From: Bacillota bacterium
GTDB taxonomy: Bacteria; Bacillota; Clostridia; Lachnospirales; Lachnospiraceae
Length of the DNA: 23,580 nt
Assembly (NCBI GenBank): GCA_023411225.1
Contig: JAEYPA010000184.1
Location: 1 to 23,580 of the forward strand
Direction of reading: 5' to 3'
Position 1 is the first letter of the stretch; each line of letters begins with the position of its first letter. Under the pieces are notes generated by a model. That model searched no databases. It was not told the origin of the DNA and saw only the letters and a list, made by a program, of their open reading frames with translations. The translations under genes and the position numbers were made by a program. This document shows, one piece after another, positions 13,776 through 21,335 of this stretch.

Positions 13776-16700
13776 TATAATTGTTGTTTCTTTAAATTCT
13801 TTTCAGCAGTAGCAAGCATTAGTTTAATTCGGTTTAACTGATTAACTTCGCTAGCTCCTGGATCGTAATCAACTGCTACTATATTGACGTCTTTAAAGGC
13901 AGACCGCAGAACTTTAATTACACCTTTTCCGACAACGTGATTTGGAAGGCAAGCAAAAGGCTGCGTACAAACAATATTGTTAGCTCCGGAATGAATCAAT
14001 TCAATCATTTCACCAGTTAGGAACCAACCTTCCCCAGTCTGGTTTCCAATAGACACAAAGTCTTTTGCATAATCAGCAAGGACATTAATCTTGACTGGAG
14101 GAGTGAAACGGCTGCTGGCTCTTAAAGCTTTTACAGCAGGTTTCCTATAAAATTCAATCATCCGTATAGCAAGATTACTGATACGGGCAGCTTTTTTACT
14201 TTTGCCAAGATTCTCTGCCTTATAATTACTATCATATGCACAGTAAAGGAAGAAATCAATCAAATCAGGCATTACAGCTTCAGCGCCTTCTGCCTCTAGC
14301 TGTTCAACTAAATAATTATTTGCTGCAGGTAAAAACTTTACGAGAATCTCGCCAACCACACCAACCCGAGGTTTTACAATATCCAGACATTCTAAGGTAT
14401 CAAAATCATGTACAATACCTCGAATGTTTTTCTTAAATTCACTTCGTTTTCCATTAGAAATAGAAGCTTTGCAACGTGTTTTCCACTTTTCATATAGCTC
14501 ATTAGCGGAACCCTTTACCGCTTCGTATGGTCTAACACGGTATAATACTCGCATTAAAAGATCACCATATACCAATGCTTGCATTGCTCGATTCAGGATT
14601 TTTGGTGTATACTTTAGACCTGGATTTTTTTCTAAGCCTTGAGCACTTAATGATATTACTGGAATCTGTGTCAATCCAGCCTTTTCGAGTGCACGTCTGA
14701 TAAATCCTATATAGTTTGTAGCTCTACACCCACCACCTGTCTGAGTGATAATAACAGCAACTTTATTTATATCATATTTACCAGATAATAAAGCTTCCAT
14801 TATTTGACCAACTACAATAACAGAAGGGTAACAAGCGTCGTTATTGACATATTTTAGACCACAATCTACGACTTTTCGTTCATCTCCATTTAGAATAACT
14901 GCATTATATCCACAACATTTAAAAGCTTCTTCTACAAAATCAAAATGTATAGGAGACATCTGCGGACAGAGAATCGTATATTCATCCTTCATCTCTTCCG
15001 TAAATACCACTCTGTGATGAGCACTATCCTGAACCTTCACTGAAACATGTTTTTTCTCTCTATCTTTTACTGCAGAGATTAGTGAGCGTATCCTAATTCT
15101 GGCAGCTCCTAAATTATTTACCTCATCAATTTTTAAAACAGTATATATTTTATTAGATTTAGTCAATATATCGTTTACCTGGTCAGTGGTAACAGCATCT
15201 AATCCACACCCAAAGGAATTTAACTGAATCAAATCTAGATTGTTTTTAGAACGGACGAAGGATGCAGCACCATAAAGGCGTGTATGGTAGGTCCATTGAT
15301 CCATGACAATAGTAGGACGATCAATTTTTGCAAGATGGCTTACGCTATCTTCCGTTAATACAGCGATTCCATAGGAAGTAATTAGCTCTGGAATACCATG
15401 GTTGATCTCTTTGTCAATATGATAAGGTCTGCCTGCTAATACAATTCCTCTTTTTCCTGTTTTATCTAGGTAGGAGACAACTTCTTCCCCTTTTTTACGA
15501 ATATCATCGCGAGCTGCATTTAATTCTTCATAAGCAGCATGTACGGCAGCTTTTAATTCCTTCGCTGGAATATTCTTAGGCTTAGCAAATACCTTTAAAA
15601 GCTGGTTATATACAATATCCTCTGACTCAAAAGAGAGGAAAGGATTCTCGTAGACAATGGAGGCATCTTGTAATTCCTCCACATTGTTCTTAATATTCTC
15701 TCCATAAGAGGTCACAATAGGGCAGTTATAATGATCATTAGCAGTTTCATCTTCTAATCTTTCGTAGGGGATACATGGATAGAAGATGTACTTTAAACCT
15801 TCTTTAATTAACCACATAATATGTCCGTGAGCCAACTTTGCAGGATAGCATTCAGACTCAGAAGGAATAGATTCGATTCCAAGTTCATAGATACCACGGT
15901 TAGACTCTGGGGAAATAATAACGCGGTATCCTAGTTTAGTAAAGAAGGTAAACCAGAATGGGTAATTCTCATATAGATTAAGAACACGTGGAATACCAAC
16001 ACTTCCCCTATATGCTTCCTGTTCAGACAACGGAGAGTAGTCAAAGGTACGTTTGTTTTTATATTCAAATAAATTTGGTACATCTTCATGATGTTTATCT
16101 TTTCCTAACCCTTTTTCACATCGATTTCCAGAGATAAAATTACGTCCACCGGAAAAACGATTAATTGTAAGACGGCAATTATTGGTACAGCTCTTACAAC
16201 GAGACATGATGGTATCAAACTTTAGGTTGTTAATAGCCTCTATGCTTAGCATAGTAGTTTCCTGATCTTCAAAATGTTCTCTTGCAATAAGTGCAGCACC
16301 AAAGGCACCCATTATTCCTGCAATATCTGGTCTTACTGCATTACAGTTCGAGATAATCTCAAAGCTTCGAAGTACTGCATCGTTATAGAAGGTTCCACCC
16401 TGTACAACAATGTTGTTACCTAAATCCTTTGGGTCAGTGATTTTAATAACCTTTAAAAGTGCATTTTTTATTACTGAATAGGCAAGACCAGCGGAAATAT
16501 CTGCTACACTAGCACCTTCTTTTTGTGCTTGTTTTACCTTGGAATTCATAAAGACAGTACAACGAGATCCTAAATCAATTGGATGCTTTGCAAACAGTGC
16601 AACTTTTGCAAAATCAGCTACTTCATAATTAAGAGACTTTGCAAAGGTTTCAATAAAGGAACCGCAACCAGAGGAACAAGCCTCGTTTAATTGTACACTA

Positions 16701-18010
16701 TCAACAGTTTGATTCTTAATCTTAATACACTTCATATCCTGACCACCGATATCCAAAATACAATCTACATCTGGATTGAAAAAAGCGGCAGCATAATAGT
16801 GAGCTACGGTTTCTACTTCACCTTCATCTAATAACAAGGCGGACTTAATTAAAGCTTCACCATAACCAGTAGAGCAGGAGCGAACTATAGTGGCTCCTTC
16901 AGGAAGTAAAGAATAGATCTCTTTAATGGCTTTTATTGTAGTCTTTAAAGGACTACCATTGTTATTACTATAGAAAGAGTATAAGAGTGTACCATCTTCC
17001 CCAACAAGGGCTGCTTTGGTAGTAGTGGAGCCGGCATCGATTCCTAAAAAACAATTACCCTTGTATGTAGATAGTTCTCCCTTTCTAACAGTATGTTCAG
17101 AATGCTTCTTAAGGAAAGCATCATAATCTTCTTGATCTTTAAATAGTGGATCTAATCTGGTTACTTCAAAATCTAATTTGATATGCTTTGAGAGGAGAGT
17201 TACCAAATCATTAAAGGAGGTAATTCCTTCCCCGGTACTATTCATAGCACTACCTATAGCAGCAAACAAATGAGAATTGTCTAAATCTACAGTTGTCTCT
17301 TCAGTTAAATTTAAAGTCCTGATAAAGGACTGTTTTAATTCAGTTAAGAAATGAAGCGGTCCACCAAGAAATGCTACATGGCCTCGAATTGGTTTACCAC
17401 AAGCAAGACCACTGATAGTTTGATTTACTACAGCTTGAAAAATAGATGCAGATAAATCCGGTTTGGTAGCACCTTCATTGATTAAAGGTTGTATGTCTGA
17501 CTTGGCAAATACACCACATCGTGCTGCAATAGGATATATAGCCTGATAATCTTTCGCATACTCATTTAAACCAGCAGCATCTGTCTTCAGCAGAGTAGCC
17601 ATCTGGTCAATAAAAGAACCGGTTCCCCCGGCACATATTCCATTCATCCTCTGTTCAATTCCATTGGTAAAATAAATTATTTTAGCATCCTCACCGCCAA
17701 GTTCTATGGCTACGTCTGTTTGAGGTGCATAATACTCAAGGGCAGAGGAAACGGCTACTACCTCTTGAATAAAAGGAATATTCATATGTTTGGCTAATGC
17801 CAATCCACCAGAACCTGTAATCATTGGAGCAACTTTTAAGTCGCCAAGGCTACTTCTGGCTTTTGTAACAAGACTACTTAAAGTCTCCTGAATATTTGCA
17901 AAGTGACGTTCATAATCCGAGAACAATATATTTGAATCAGGATCTAAAACAGCAATTTTAACTGTAGTAGAACCAATATCAATTCCCATTCTGTATATAT
18001 AATTTGACAT
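13775..18010 (-). CDS. Giant acyl-CoA dehydratase activase-like protein (two ASKHA domains plus DUF2229/HgdB-like part)
   Basis: This 1411-aa protein joins two BadF/BcrA-type activase domains. Domain 1 (about 8-260) has GIDIGSTTVK, GGEDAK (105-110), and cluster-ligand-type Cys126 (GICAGGTGSF) and Cys165 (ARCGVFAKSD). Domain 2 (about 320-580) has GIDAGSTTTK, GGQDMK, Cys445/Cys449 and Cys484. A cysteine group follows (605, 608, 612, 631), then a DUF2229-like region (about 670-990) and an HgdB-like C-terminal part with NNDACYPS and TGGGCRATNY. Known activases use ATP and a [4Fe-4S] cluster to inject an electron into 2-hydroxyacyl-CoA dehydratases; this fused form is widespread in Clostridia with unclear function. 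No dehydratase genes are adjacent. The nearest ribosome binding site (CCTCCTT, 18031-18037 on plus) is 20 nt from the ATG; an in-frame CTG at 18019-18017 is an alternative start. Confidence 0.94.
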   Translation of the reverse strand: MSNYIYRMGIDIGSTTVKIAVLDPDSNILFSDYERHFANIQETLSSLVTKARSSLGDLKVAPMITGSGGLALAKHMNIPFIQEVVAVSSALEYYAPQTDVAIELGGEDAKIIYFTNGIEQRMNGICAGGTGSFIDQMATLLKTDAAGLNEYAKDYQAIYPIAARCGVFAKSDIQPLINEGATKPDLSASIFQAVVNQTISGLACGKPIRGHVAFLGGPLHFLTELKQSFIRTLNLTEETTVDLDNSHLFAAIGSAMNSTGEGITSFNDLVTLLSKHIKLDFEVTRLDPLFKDQEDYDAFLKKHSEHTVRKGELSTYKGNCFLGIDAGSTTTKAALVGEDGTLLYSFYSNNNGSPLKTTIKAIKEIYSLLPEGATIVRSCSTGYGEALIKSALLLDEGEVETVAHYYAAAFFNPDVDCILDIGGQDMKCIKIKNQTVDSVQLNEACSSGCGSFIETFAKSLNYEVADFAKVALFAKHPIDLGSRCTVFMNSKVKQAQKEGASVADISAGLAYSVIKNALLKVIKITDPKDLGNNIVVQGGTFYNDAVLRSFEIISNCNAVRPDIAGIMGAFGAALIAREHFEDQETTMLSIEAINNLKFDTIMSRCKSCTNNCRLTINRFSGGRNFISGNRCEKGLGKDKHHEDVPNLFEYKNKRTFDYSPLSEQEAYRGSVGIPRVLNLYENYPFWFTFFTKLGYRVIISPESNRGIYELGIESIPSESECYPAKLAHGHIMWLIKEGLKYIFYPCIPYERLEDETANDHYNCPIVTSYGENIKNNVEELQDASIVYENPFLSFESEDIVYNQLLKVFAKPKNIPAKELKAAVHAAYEELNAARDDIRKKGEEVVSYLDKTGKRGIVLAGRPYHIDKEINHGIPELITSYGIAVLTEDSVSHLAKIDRPTIVMDQWTYHTRLYGAASFVRSKNNLDLIQLNSFGCGLDAVTTDQVNDILTKSNKIYTVLKIDEVNNLGAARIRIRSLISAVKDREKKHVSVKVQDSAHHRVVFTEEMKDEYTILCPQMSPIHFDFVEEAFKCCGYNAVILNGDERKVVDCGLKYVNNDACYPSVIVVGQIMEALLSGKYDINKVAVIITQTGGGCRATNYIGFIRRALEKAGLTQIPVISLSAQGLEKNPGLKYTPKILNRAMQALVYGDLLMRVLYRVRPYEAVKGSANELYEKWKTRCKASISNGKRSEFKKNIRGIVHDFDTLECLDIVKPRVGVVGEILVKFLPAANNYLVEQLEAEGAEAVMPDLIDFFLYCAYDSNYKAENLGKSKKAARISNLAIRMIEFYRKPAVKALRASSRFTPPVKINVLADYAKDFVSIGNQTGEGWFLTGEMIELIHSGANNIVCTQPFACLPNHVVGKGVIKVLRSAFKDVNIVAVDYDPGASEVNQLNRIKLMLATAEKNLKKQQL

Positions 18011-18079
18011 ATTATTCAGCGTTAGCTGTTCCTCCTTACTGTATTATTTACTTTTAATTTTAATTTTGAGCATAACGTA

Positions 18080-18108
18080 ATTATACGATACATTGAATTG
18101 ATATTCAA
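18080..18108 (-). promoter_or_regulatory. Promoter of the activase gene, with overlapping inverted repeat
   Basis: On the minus strand TTGAAT (18108-18103) and TATAAT (18085-18080) are 17 bp apart, close to consensus. A perfect inverted repeat, TTGAAT-TGAT-ATTCAA (18093-18108), covers the -35, so a regulator bound there would block initiation. The regulator is unknown. Confidence 0.65.
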
Positions 18109-18252
18109 TAAATTAATTTATATACTGATATAATTTTCCATCATTTAGTGAAATAATCAAAATCACCTTTGGTATCTCTGAGAATATAATGAATACAAAA
18201 TAGTAAATTTTTATTGATCACCTGTAAATCAGGTTTCCGATAGGAGGTAATA

Positions 18253-18849
18253 ATGAGATACTCTGATTGTAACGGAGATATATACGTCGTTCAGCCTGGG
18301 GATACTCTTTATAGTATAAGTAGACGGTACAATATTCCGCTAGCTTTTTTATTACGAGCAAACCCGGATGTTGATATATATAGACTTTACGTTGGGATGG
18401 AGATATGTATTCCAAATATAAATCCATATATTGATATCATTCCAATTAGACCTTTTCCGGTAGTAATTCCGCCACCAAGGCCACCGAGACCAGTTCCACC
18501 ACCAATGCCACCAAGACCACCAAGGCCACCAAGACCACCAATGGAGCCAGGTCCTGTGAGGCCACCAAGGCCACCAATGGAACCAGGTCCTGTGAGACCA
18601 CCAAGACCAATGCCTCAGCCAAGAATGGACAGACAGAGCCTATCAGAGGATAAGGTTGACAATTCCTATGTTGTAATCAATTATGTAGTAAAACAAAATG
18701 AAAGTATGCAGGATGTGCTAGATCGTTTTGGCCTAAAACTAAGTGATGTAGCTAGGTTTAATAGATTAGATGAGATAGTATTAAAACCTGGTACAATATT
18801 AAAAATTCCTAATACAAACGCAATGGATCAAAATAAATACGAAGAATAG
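18253..18849 (+). CDS. LysM-proline-rich-LysM protein (probable spore-coat or wall-associated)
   Basis: This 198-aa protein has an N-terminal LysM domain (about 10-56: YVVQPGDTLYSISRRYNIP, ending VGMEICIP), a central proline/arginine-rich region (about 65-130) with two exact 12-residue repeats, and a second, more divergent LysM (about 144-188: VVKQNESMQDVLDRFGLKL, ending KPGTILKIP). LysM binds N-acetylglucosamine polymers of peptidoglycan. There is no signal peptide, which fits proteins such as SafA that are made in the mother cell and bind the spore cortex; that role is inference. AGGAGGT (18242-18248) precedes ATG 18253. A TATAAT (18184-18189) lies upstream without a good -35, so a sporulation sigma factor is possible. 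A small ACCTG/CAGGT hairpin (18219-18233) sits before the binding site. The gene stands alone and is closed by a terminator. Confidence 0.88.
   Translation: MRYSDCNGDIYVVQPGDTLYSISRRYNIPLAFLLRANPDVDIYRLYVGMEICIPNINPYIDIIPIRPFPVVIPPPRPPRPVPPPMPPRPPRPPRPPMEPGPVRPPRPPMEPGPVRPPRPMPQPRMDRQSLSEDKVDNSYVVINYVVKQNESMQDVLDRFGLKLSDVARFNRLDEIVLKPGTILKIPNTNAMDQNKYEE
18526..18597 (+). repeat. Two tandem 36-bp repeats in the proline-rich region
   Basis: Units 18526-18561 and 18562-18597 encode the same 12 residues (PPRPPMEPGPVR). They differ at three positions, all third codon positions and silent. A partial unit precedes them. Confidence 0.85.
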
Positions 18850-18870
18850 TAATTATTAATATAATGGTAG

Positions 18871-18906
18871 AAAAAGGTAGGGTTTTTCATTAAATCCTAC
18901 CTTTTT
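18871..18906 (+). terminator. Intrinsic terminator after the LysM gene
   Basis: AAAAAGGTAGG (18871-18881) pairs perfectly with CCTACCTTTTT (18896-18906). The T run is at the end of the stem. It stops transcription just before the next promoter. Confidence 0.88.
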
Positions 18907-18910
18907 GTGT

Positions 18911-18939
18911 TTGACAAAAGATAAGTGAAACCATATAAT
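18911..18939 (+). promoter_or_regulatory. Consensus sigma-A promoter upstream of corA
   Basis: TTGACA (18911-18916) and TATAAT (18934-18939) match consensus at all 12 positions with a 17-bp spacer. The start would be near 18946, giving a leader of about 275 nt before corA. The stretch 18850-19220, which has no sure gene, holds the preceding terminator, this promoter, and the small ORF below. Confidence 0.85.
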
Positions 18940-18953
18940 TAACCTATGTCATT

Positions 18954-19145
18954 ATGGATAAATTTACAAAGGTTATAAATATTGCAAGAAAGATTTTCCA
19001 TGAATGTATCATTAGTTTAATATATTTGCTTAGAGAGGATGTGGATTATATGGAAGTTGGACCGAGTAGCACTTGTGAACTGAATAGAAATAATACTATA
19101 ATCATATACTCCGACTGTAAGCAGATTGCATTTGAGCCTCATTGA
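18954..19145 (+). CDS. Possible small leader ORF before corA
   Basis: A 63-codon frame opens at ATG 18954, about 8 nt after the predicted transcription start and without a ribosome binding site. A shorter version from ATG 19050 (31 aa, starting MEVGPSSTCELNRNN) has AGAGG about 11 nt upstream, which is a more credible start. I recognise no family. The longer form has a hydrophobic stretch near residues 8-26 and three cysteines. It ends 75 nt before corA. It could be a small protein, a regulatory leader peptide, or a chance frame in a regulatory leader. Only its place behind a consensus promoter makes it worth listing. Confidence 0.3.
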   Translation: MDKFTKVINIARKIFHECIISLIYLLREDVDYMEVGPSSTCELNRNNTIIIYSDCKQIAFEPH

Positions 19146-19220
19146 TTTATCTGACACGCTTTCTTATACAAGTCCGTATTTTGTAATACTGTTTAAAGTC
19201 TGAGTGGTAAGGAGCGTATA

Positions 19221-20156
19221 ATGATAGAAATTTTTAAAACTTATGAAGACGGAATCCGCTTAATTAATCAAATGGAGGCAGGAAGCTGGATTGCACTTAC
19301 TAATCCAACTGCATCCGAGCTCTTAGATGTATCTGAACACTTCAACATCGATATAGACCATTTACGTGCTCCACTAGATGAAGAGGAACGTTCCAGAATT
19401 GAGGTAGAGGACGATTATACATTAGTATTGGTAGATATTCCAACTCTTGAAGAAAGAAATGGAAAGGATCGCTATGTAACGATACCTATGGGTATTATAA
19501 TTGCTAAAGATGTTTTAATATCGATTTGTCTAGAAGAAACCCCTATTTTGAAGAATTTTATGGATGGGCGTGTTAAAGGTTTTTATACCTATATGAAGAC
19601 ACGCTTTATTCTACAGATTCTTTATAAAAATGCTACAGTTTTCCTTCAGTATCTACGTATTATTGATCGTAAGAGTGAAGAGATTGAGCATAAACTTCAT
19701 CAATCAACAAAAAACAGGGAGTTAATCGAACTCCTAGAATTGGAAAAGAGCTTAGTTTATTTTACTACCTCTTTGCGTTCGAATGAAGTGGTGCTGGAAA
19801 AATTGATGAAAAGCGAAGGTATTAAAAAGTATCCTGAAGATACAGAATTACTGGAAGATGTTATTATTGAAAATAAGCAGGCAATTGAGATGGCTAATAT
19901 ATATAGTGGTATTTTGAGTGGTATGATGGATGCATTTGCTTCCGTTATATCTAATAATTTGAATATCGTAATGAAATTTTTAGCTACTGTTACAATTGTT
20001 TTATCTATTCCTACAATGATAGCAAGCTTTTATGGAATGAATTTTGATAATATCCCTTTGGGTCATAATGCATATGGGTTTTATATTGTCACCTTTGGTG
20101 CATGTATATTGACTGCTATTATTGCATACTTTTTTGCGAAAAAAGACTTATTTTAG
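19221..20156 (+). CDS. corA: CorA-type divalent metal ion (Mg2+) transporter
   Basis: This 311-aa protein has the CorA plan: a large cytoplasmic N-terminal domain (about 1-245) with acidic and helical segments, then two transmembrane helices (about 249-270 and 285-305). The selectivity motif YGMN is at 271-274, at the end of helix 1, and the chain ends with a basic KKDLF tail. The loop after GMN reads FDNIPLGHNAYG rather than the classical MPEL-type acidic loop, a variant seen in many Firmicute members. CorA pentamers let Mg2+ (in some cases Co2+ or Ni2+) into the cell. ATG 19221 follows AAGGAG (19209-19214) with 6 nt spacing. The long leader behind a consensus promoter suggests post-transcriptional control, though I see no recognisable M-box riboswitch. 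Confidence 0.94.
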   Translation: MIEIFKTYEDGIRLINQMEAGSWIALTNPTASELLDVSEHFNIDIDHLRAPLDEEERSRIEVEDDYTLVLVDIPTLEERNGKDRYVTIPMGIIIAKDVLISICLEETPILKNFMDGRVKGFYTYMKTRFILQILYKNATVFLQYLRIIDRKSEEIEHKLHQSTKNRELIELLELEKSLVYFTTSLRSNEVVLEKLMKSEGIKKYPEDTELLEDVIIENKQAIEMANIYSGILSGMMDAFASVISNNLNIVMKFLATVTIVLSIPTMIASFYGMNFDNIPLGHNAYGFYIVTFGACILTAIIAYFFAKKDLF

Positions 20157-20317
20157 ATTTTTTATATTTGCTTAAATTGTTATATAAGATGGCTATGCCT
20201 ACAAAACTTAGAATGACGGTAAAACGTTTGATTTCTTGATGTGGCGAGGCCATTTTATTATGTAATCATATGATTAAAATTGAGCATTTGGATAACCAGA
20301 GAAAGGCAGGAGATGGA

Positions 20318-21214
20318 ATGAACTTTATTAATAAAATGGAACGTAAATTTGGCAAATTCGCCATTCACAATTTAATGTATTACGTGATTATCTTGCAGGT
20401 TGCAGGCCTTATACTATTGAATTTTGCAACTGAGTTTACTGCAAACTACTTGTTGTTAGATGTGGGTAAGGTGCTACAAGGTCAAGTATGGCGCCTGTTA
20501 ACCTTTGCAATCATAGATCTTGAAGCTGGTAGTCTAAGAGATCCTATAAATCTATTATTTCTTGCCATTACTATGTATTTATATTATATGATAGGCCGTT
20601 CTCTGGAAAATGTATGGGGGGCTTTTAAGTTTAACCTATACTATTTATCAGGCATCTTATTGAATATTATAGCTGCTTTTATATTATATTTTATATTTCA
20701 AGACAATTACTCAGTAGTAAGTGTTTATCCGTTTGGTTTGTATTACGTCAATATGTCACTATTCTTGACCTTTGCCTGTGTATTTCCGGATATGGAGTTG
20801 TTATATATGTTTATACTACCAATAAAGATGAAATGGCTAGGTATTCTTTATGGCTTATATATAGGAAAAGATATTGTGCTTAGTATATACTATGCACTAA
20901 CAACATCGGGAAATGATGCTTTGTATCTTGGACAGGCATTAGCAATTATCGTAGCATTACTTAATTTTATTATTTTGTTCATGGCGAGCCGACGAAATTA
21001 CCGACGAATTTCTCCTCAGAGGATTAGAAGAGAACGTCAGTACAAACACCAGGTCCACACTGCAGGAAATGTTACTAGACATCGTTGTGCTGTTTGTGGG
21101 AGAACTGAACAGGATGATCCAATGTTAGAATTTAGATACTGTTCAAAATGTGACGGGAATTACGAATACTGCATGGAACATCTATTTACACATGAGCATG
21201 TAAAGAAACACTGA
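20318..21214 (+). CDS. Rhomboid-like membrane protein, probable pseudoprotease, with Cys/His tail
   Basis: The start is ATG 20318 with AGGAG (20308-20312) 5 nt upstream, giving 298 aa; the frame also opens at 20270 without a binding site. Several transmembrane helices follow the rhomboid pattern: QVWRLLTFAIIDL in the L1 loop, LENVWGAFKFNLYYLSGI, and a later YYVNMSLFLTFACVFPDME segment. The catalytic GxSG serine motif is not seen; VNMS stands where it might be. So it is probably an inactive relative, as in derlins and iRhoms. After the last helix a basic linker leads to a tail with CAVC, CSKC and C-x3-H-x3-HxH spacing (about 255-298), a likely zinc-binding module in the cytoplasm. Function unknown. 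The 161-nt gap after corA holds no clear terminator, so some read-through is possible. Confidence 0.8.
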   Translation: MNFINKMERKFGKFAIHNLMYYVIILQVAGLILLNFATEFTANYLLLDVGKVLQGQVWRLLTFAIIDLEAGSLRDPINLLFLAITMYLYYMIGRSLENVWGAFKFNLYYLSGILLNIIAAFILYFIFQDNYSVVSVYPFGLYYVNMSLFLTFACVFPDMELLYMFILPIKMKWLGILYGLYIGKDIVLSIYYALTTSGNDALYLGQALAIIVALLNFIILFMASRRNYRRISPQRIRRERQYKHQVHTAGNVTRHRCAVCGRTEQDDPMLEFRYCSKCDGNYEYCMEHLFTHEHVKKH

Positions 21215-21335
21215 TTTTAAATTATTTAATTATATATTTCCCCATAGTTAATGAAGAATACTTTATCGTTTTTTATGAAACGGGATATACTACTAACATT
21301 ATAAGATAAAGTTATTTCAACACTTGGAGGGAATT

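Noticed and set aside
18946..19220. M-box (Mg2+) riboswitch in the corA leader
   Set aside because: The conserved M-box core sequences were not found by eye; only small AT-rich hairpins are present. A covariance-model scan would settle it.
20185..20257. Terminator between corA and the rhomboid-like gene
   Set aside because: TAAGATGGC and GCCATTTTA can pair, but the loop is about 55 nt and there is no proper T tract.
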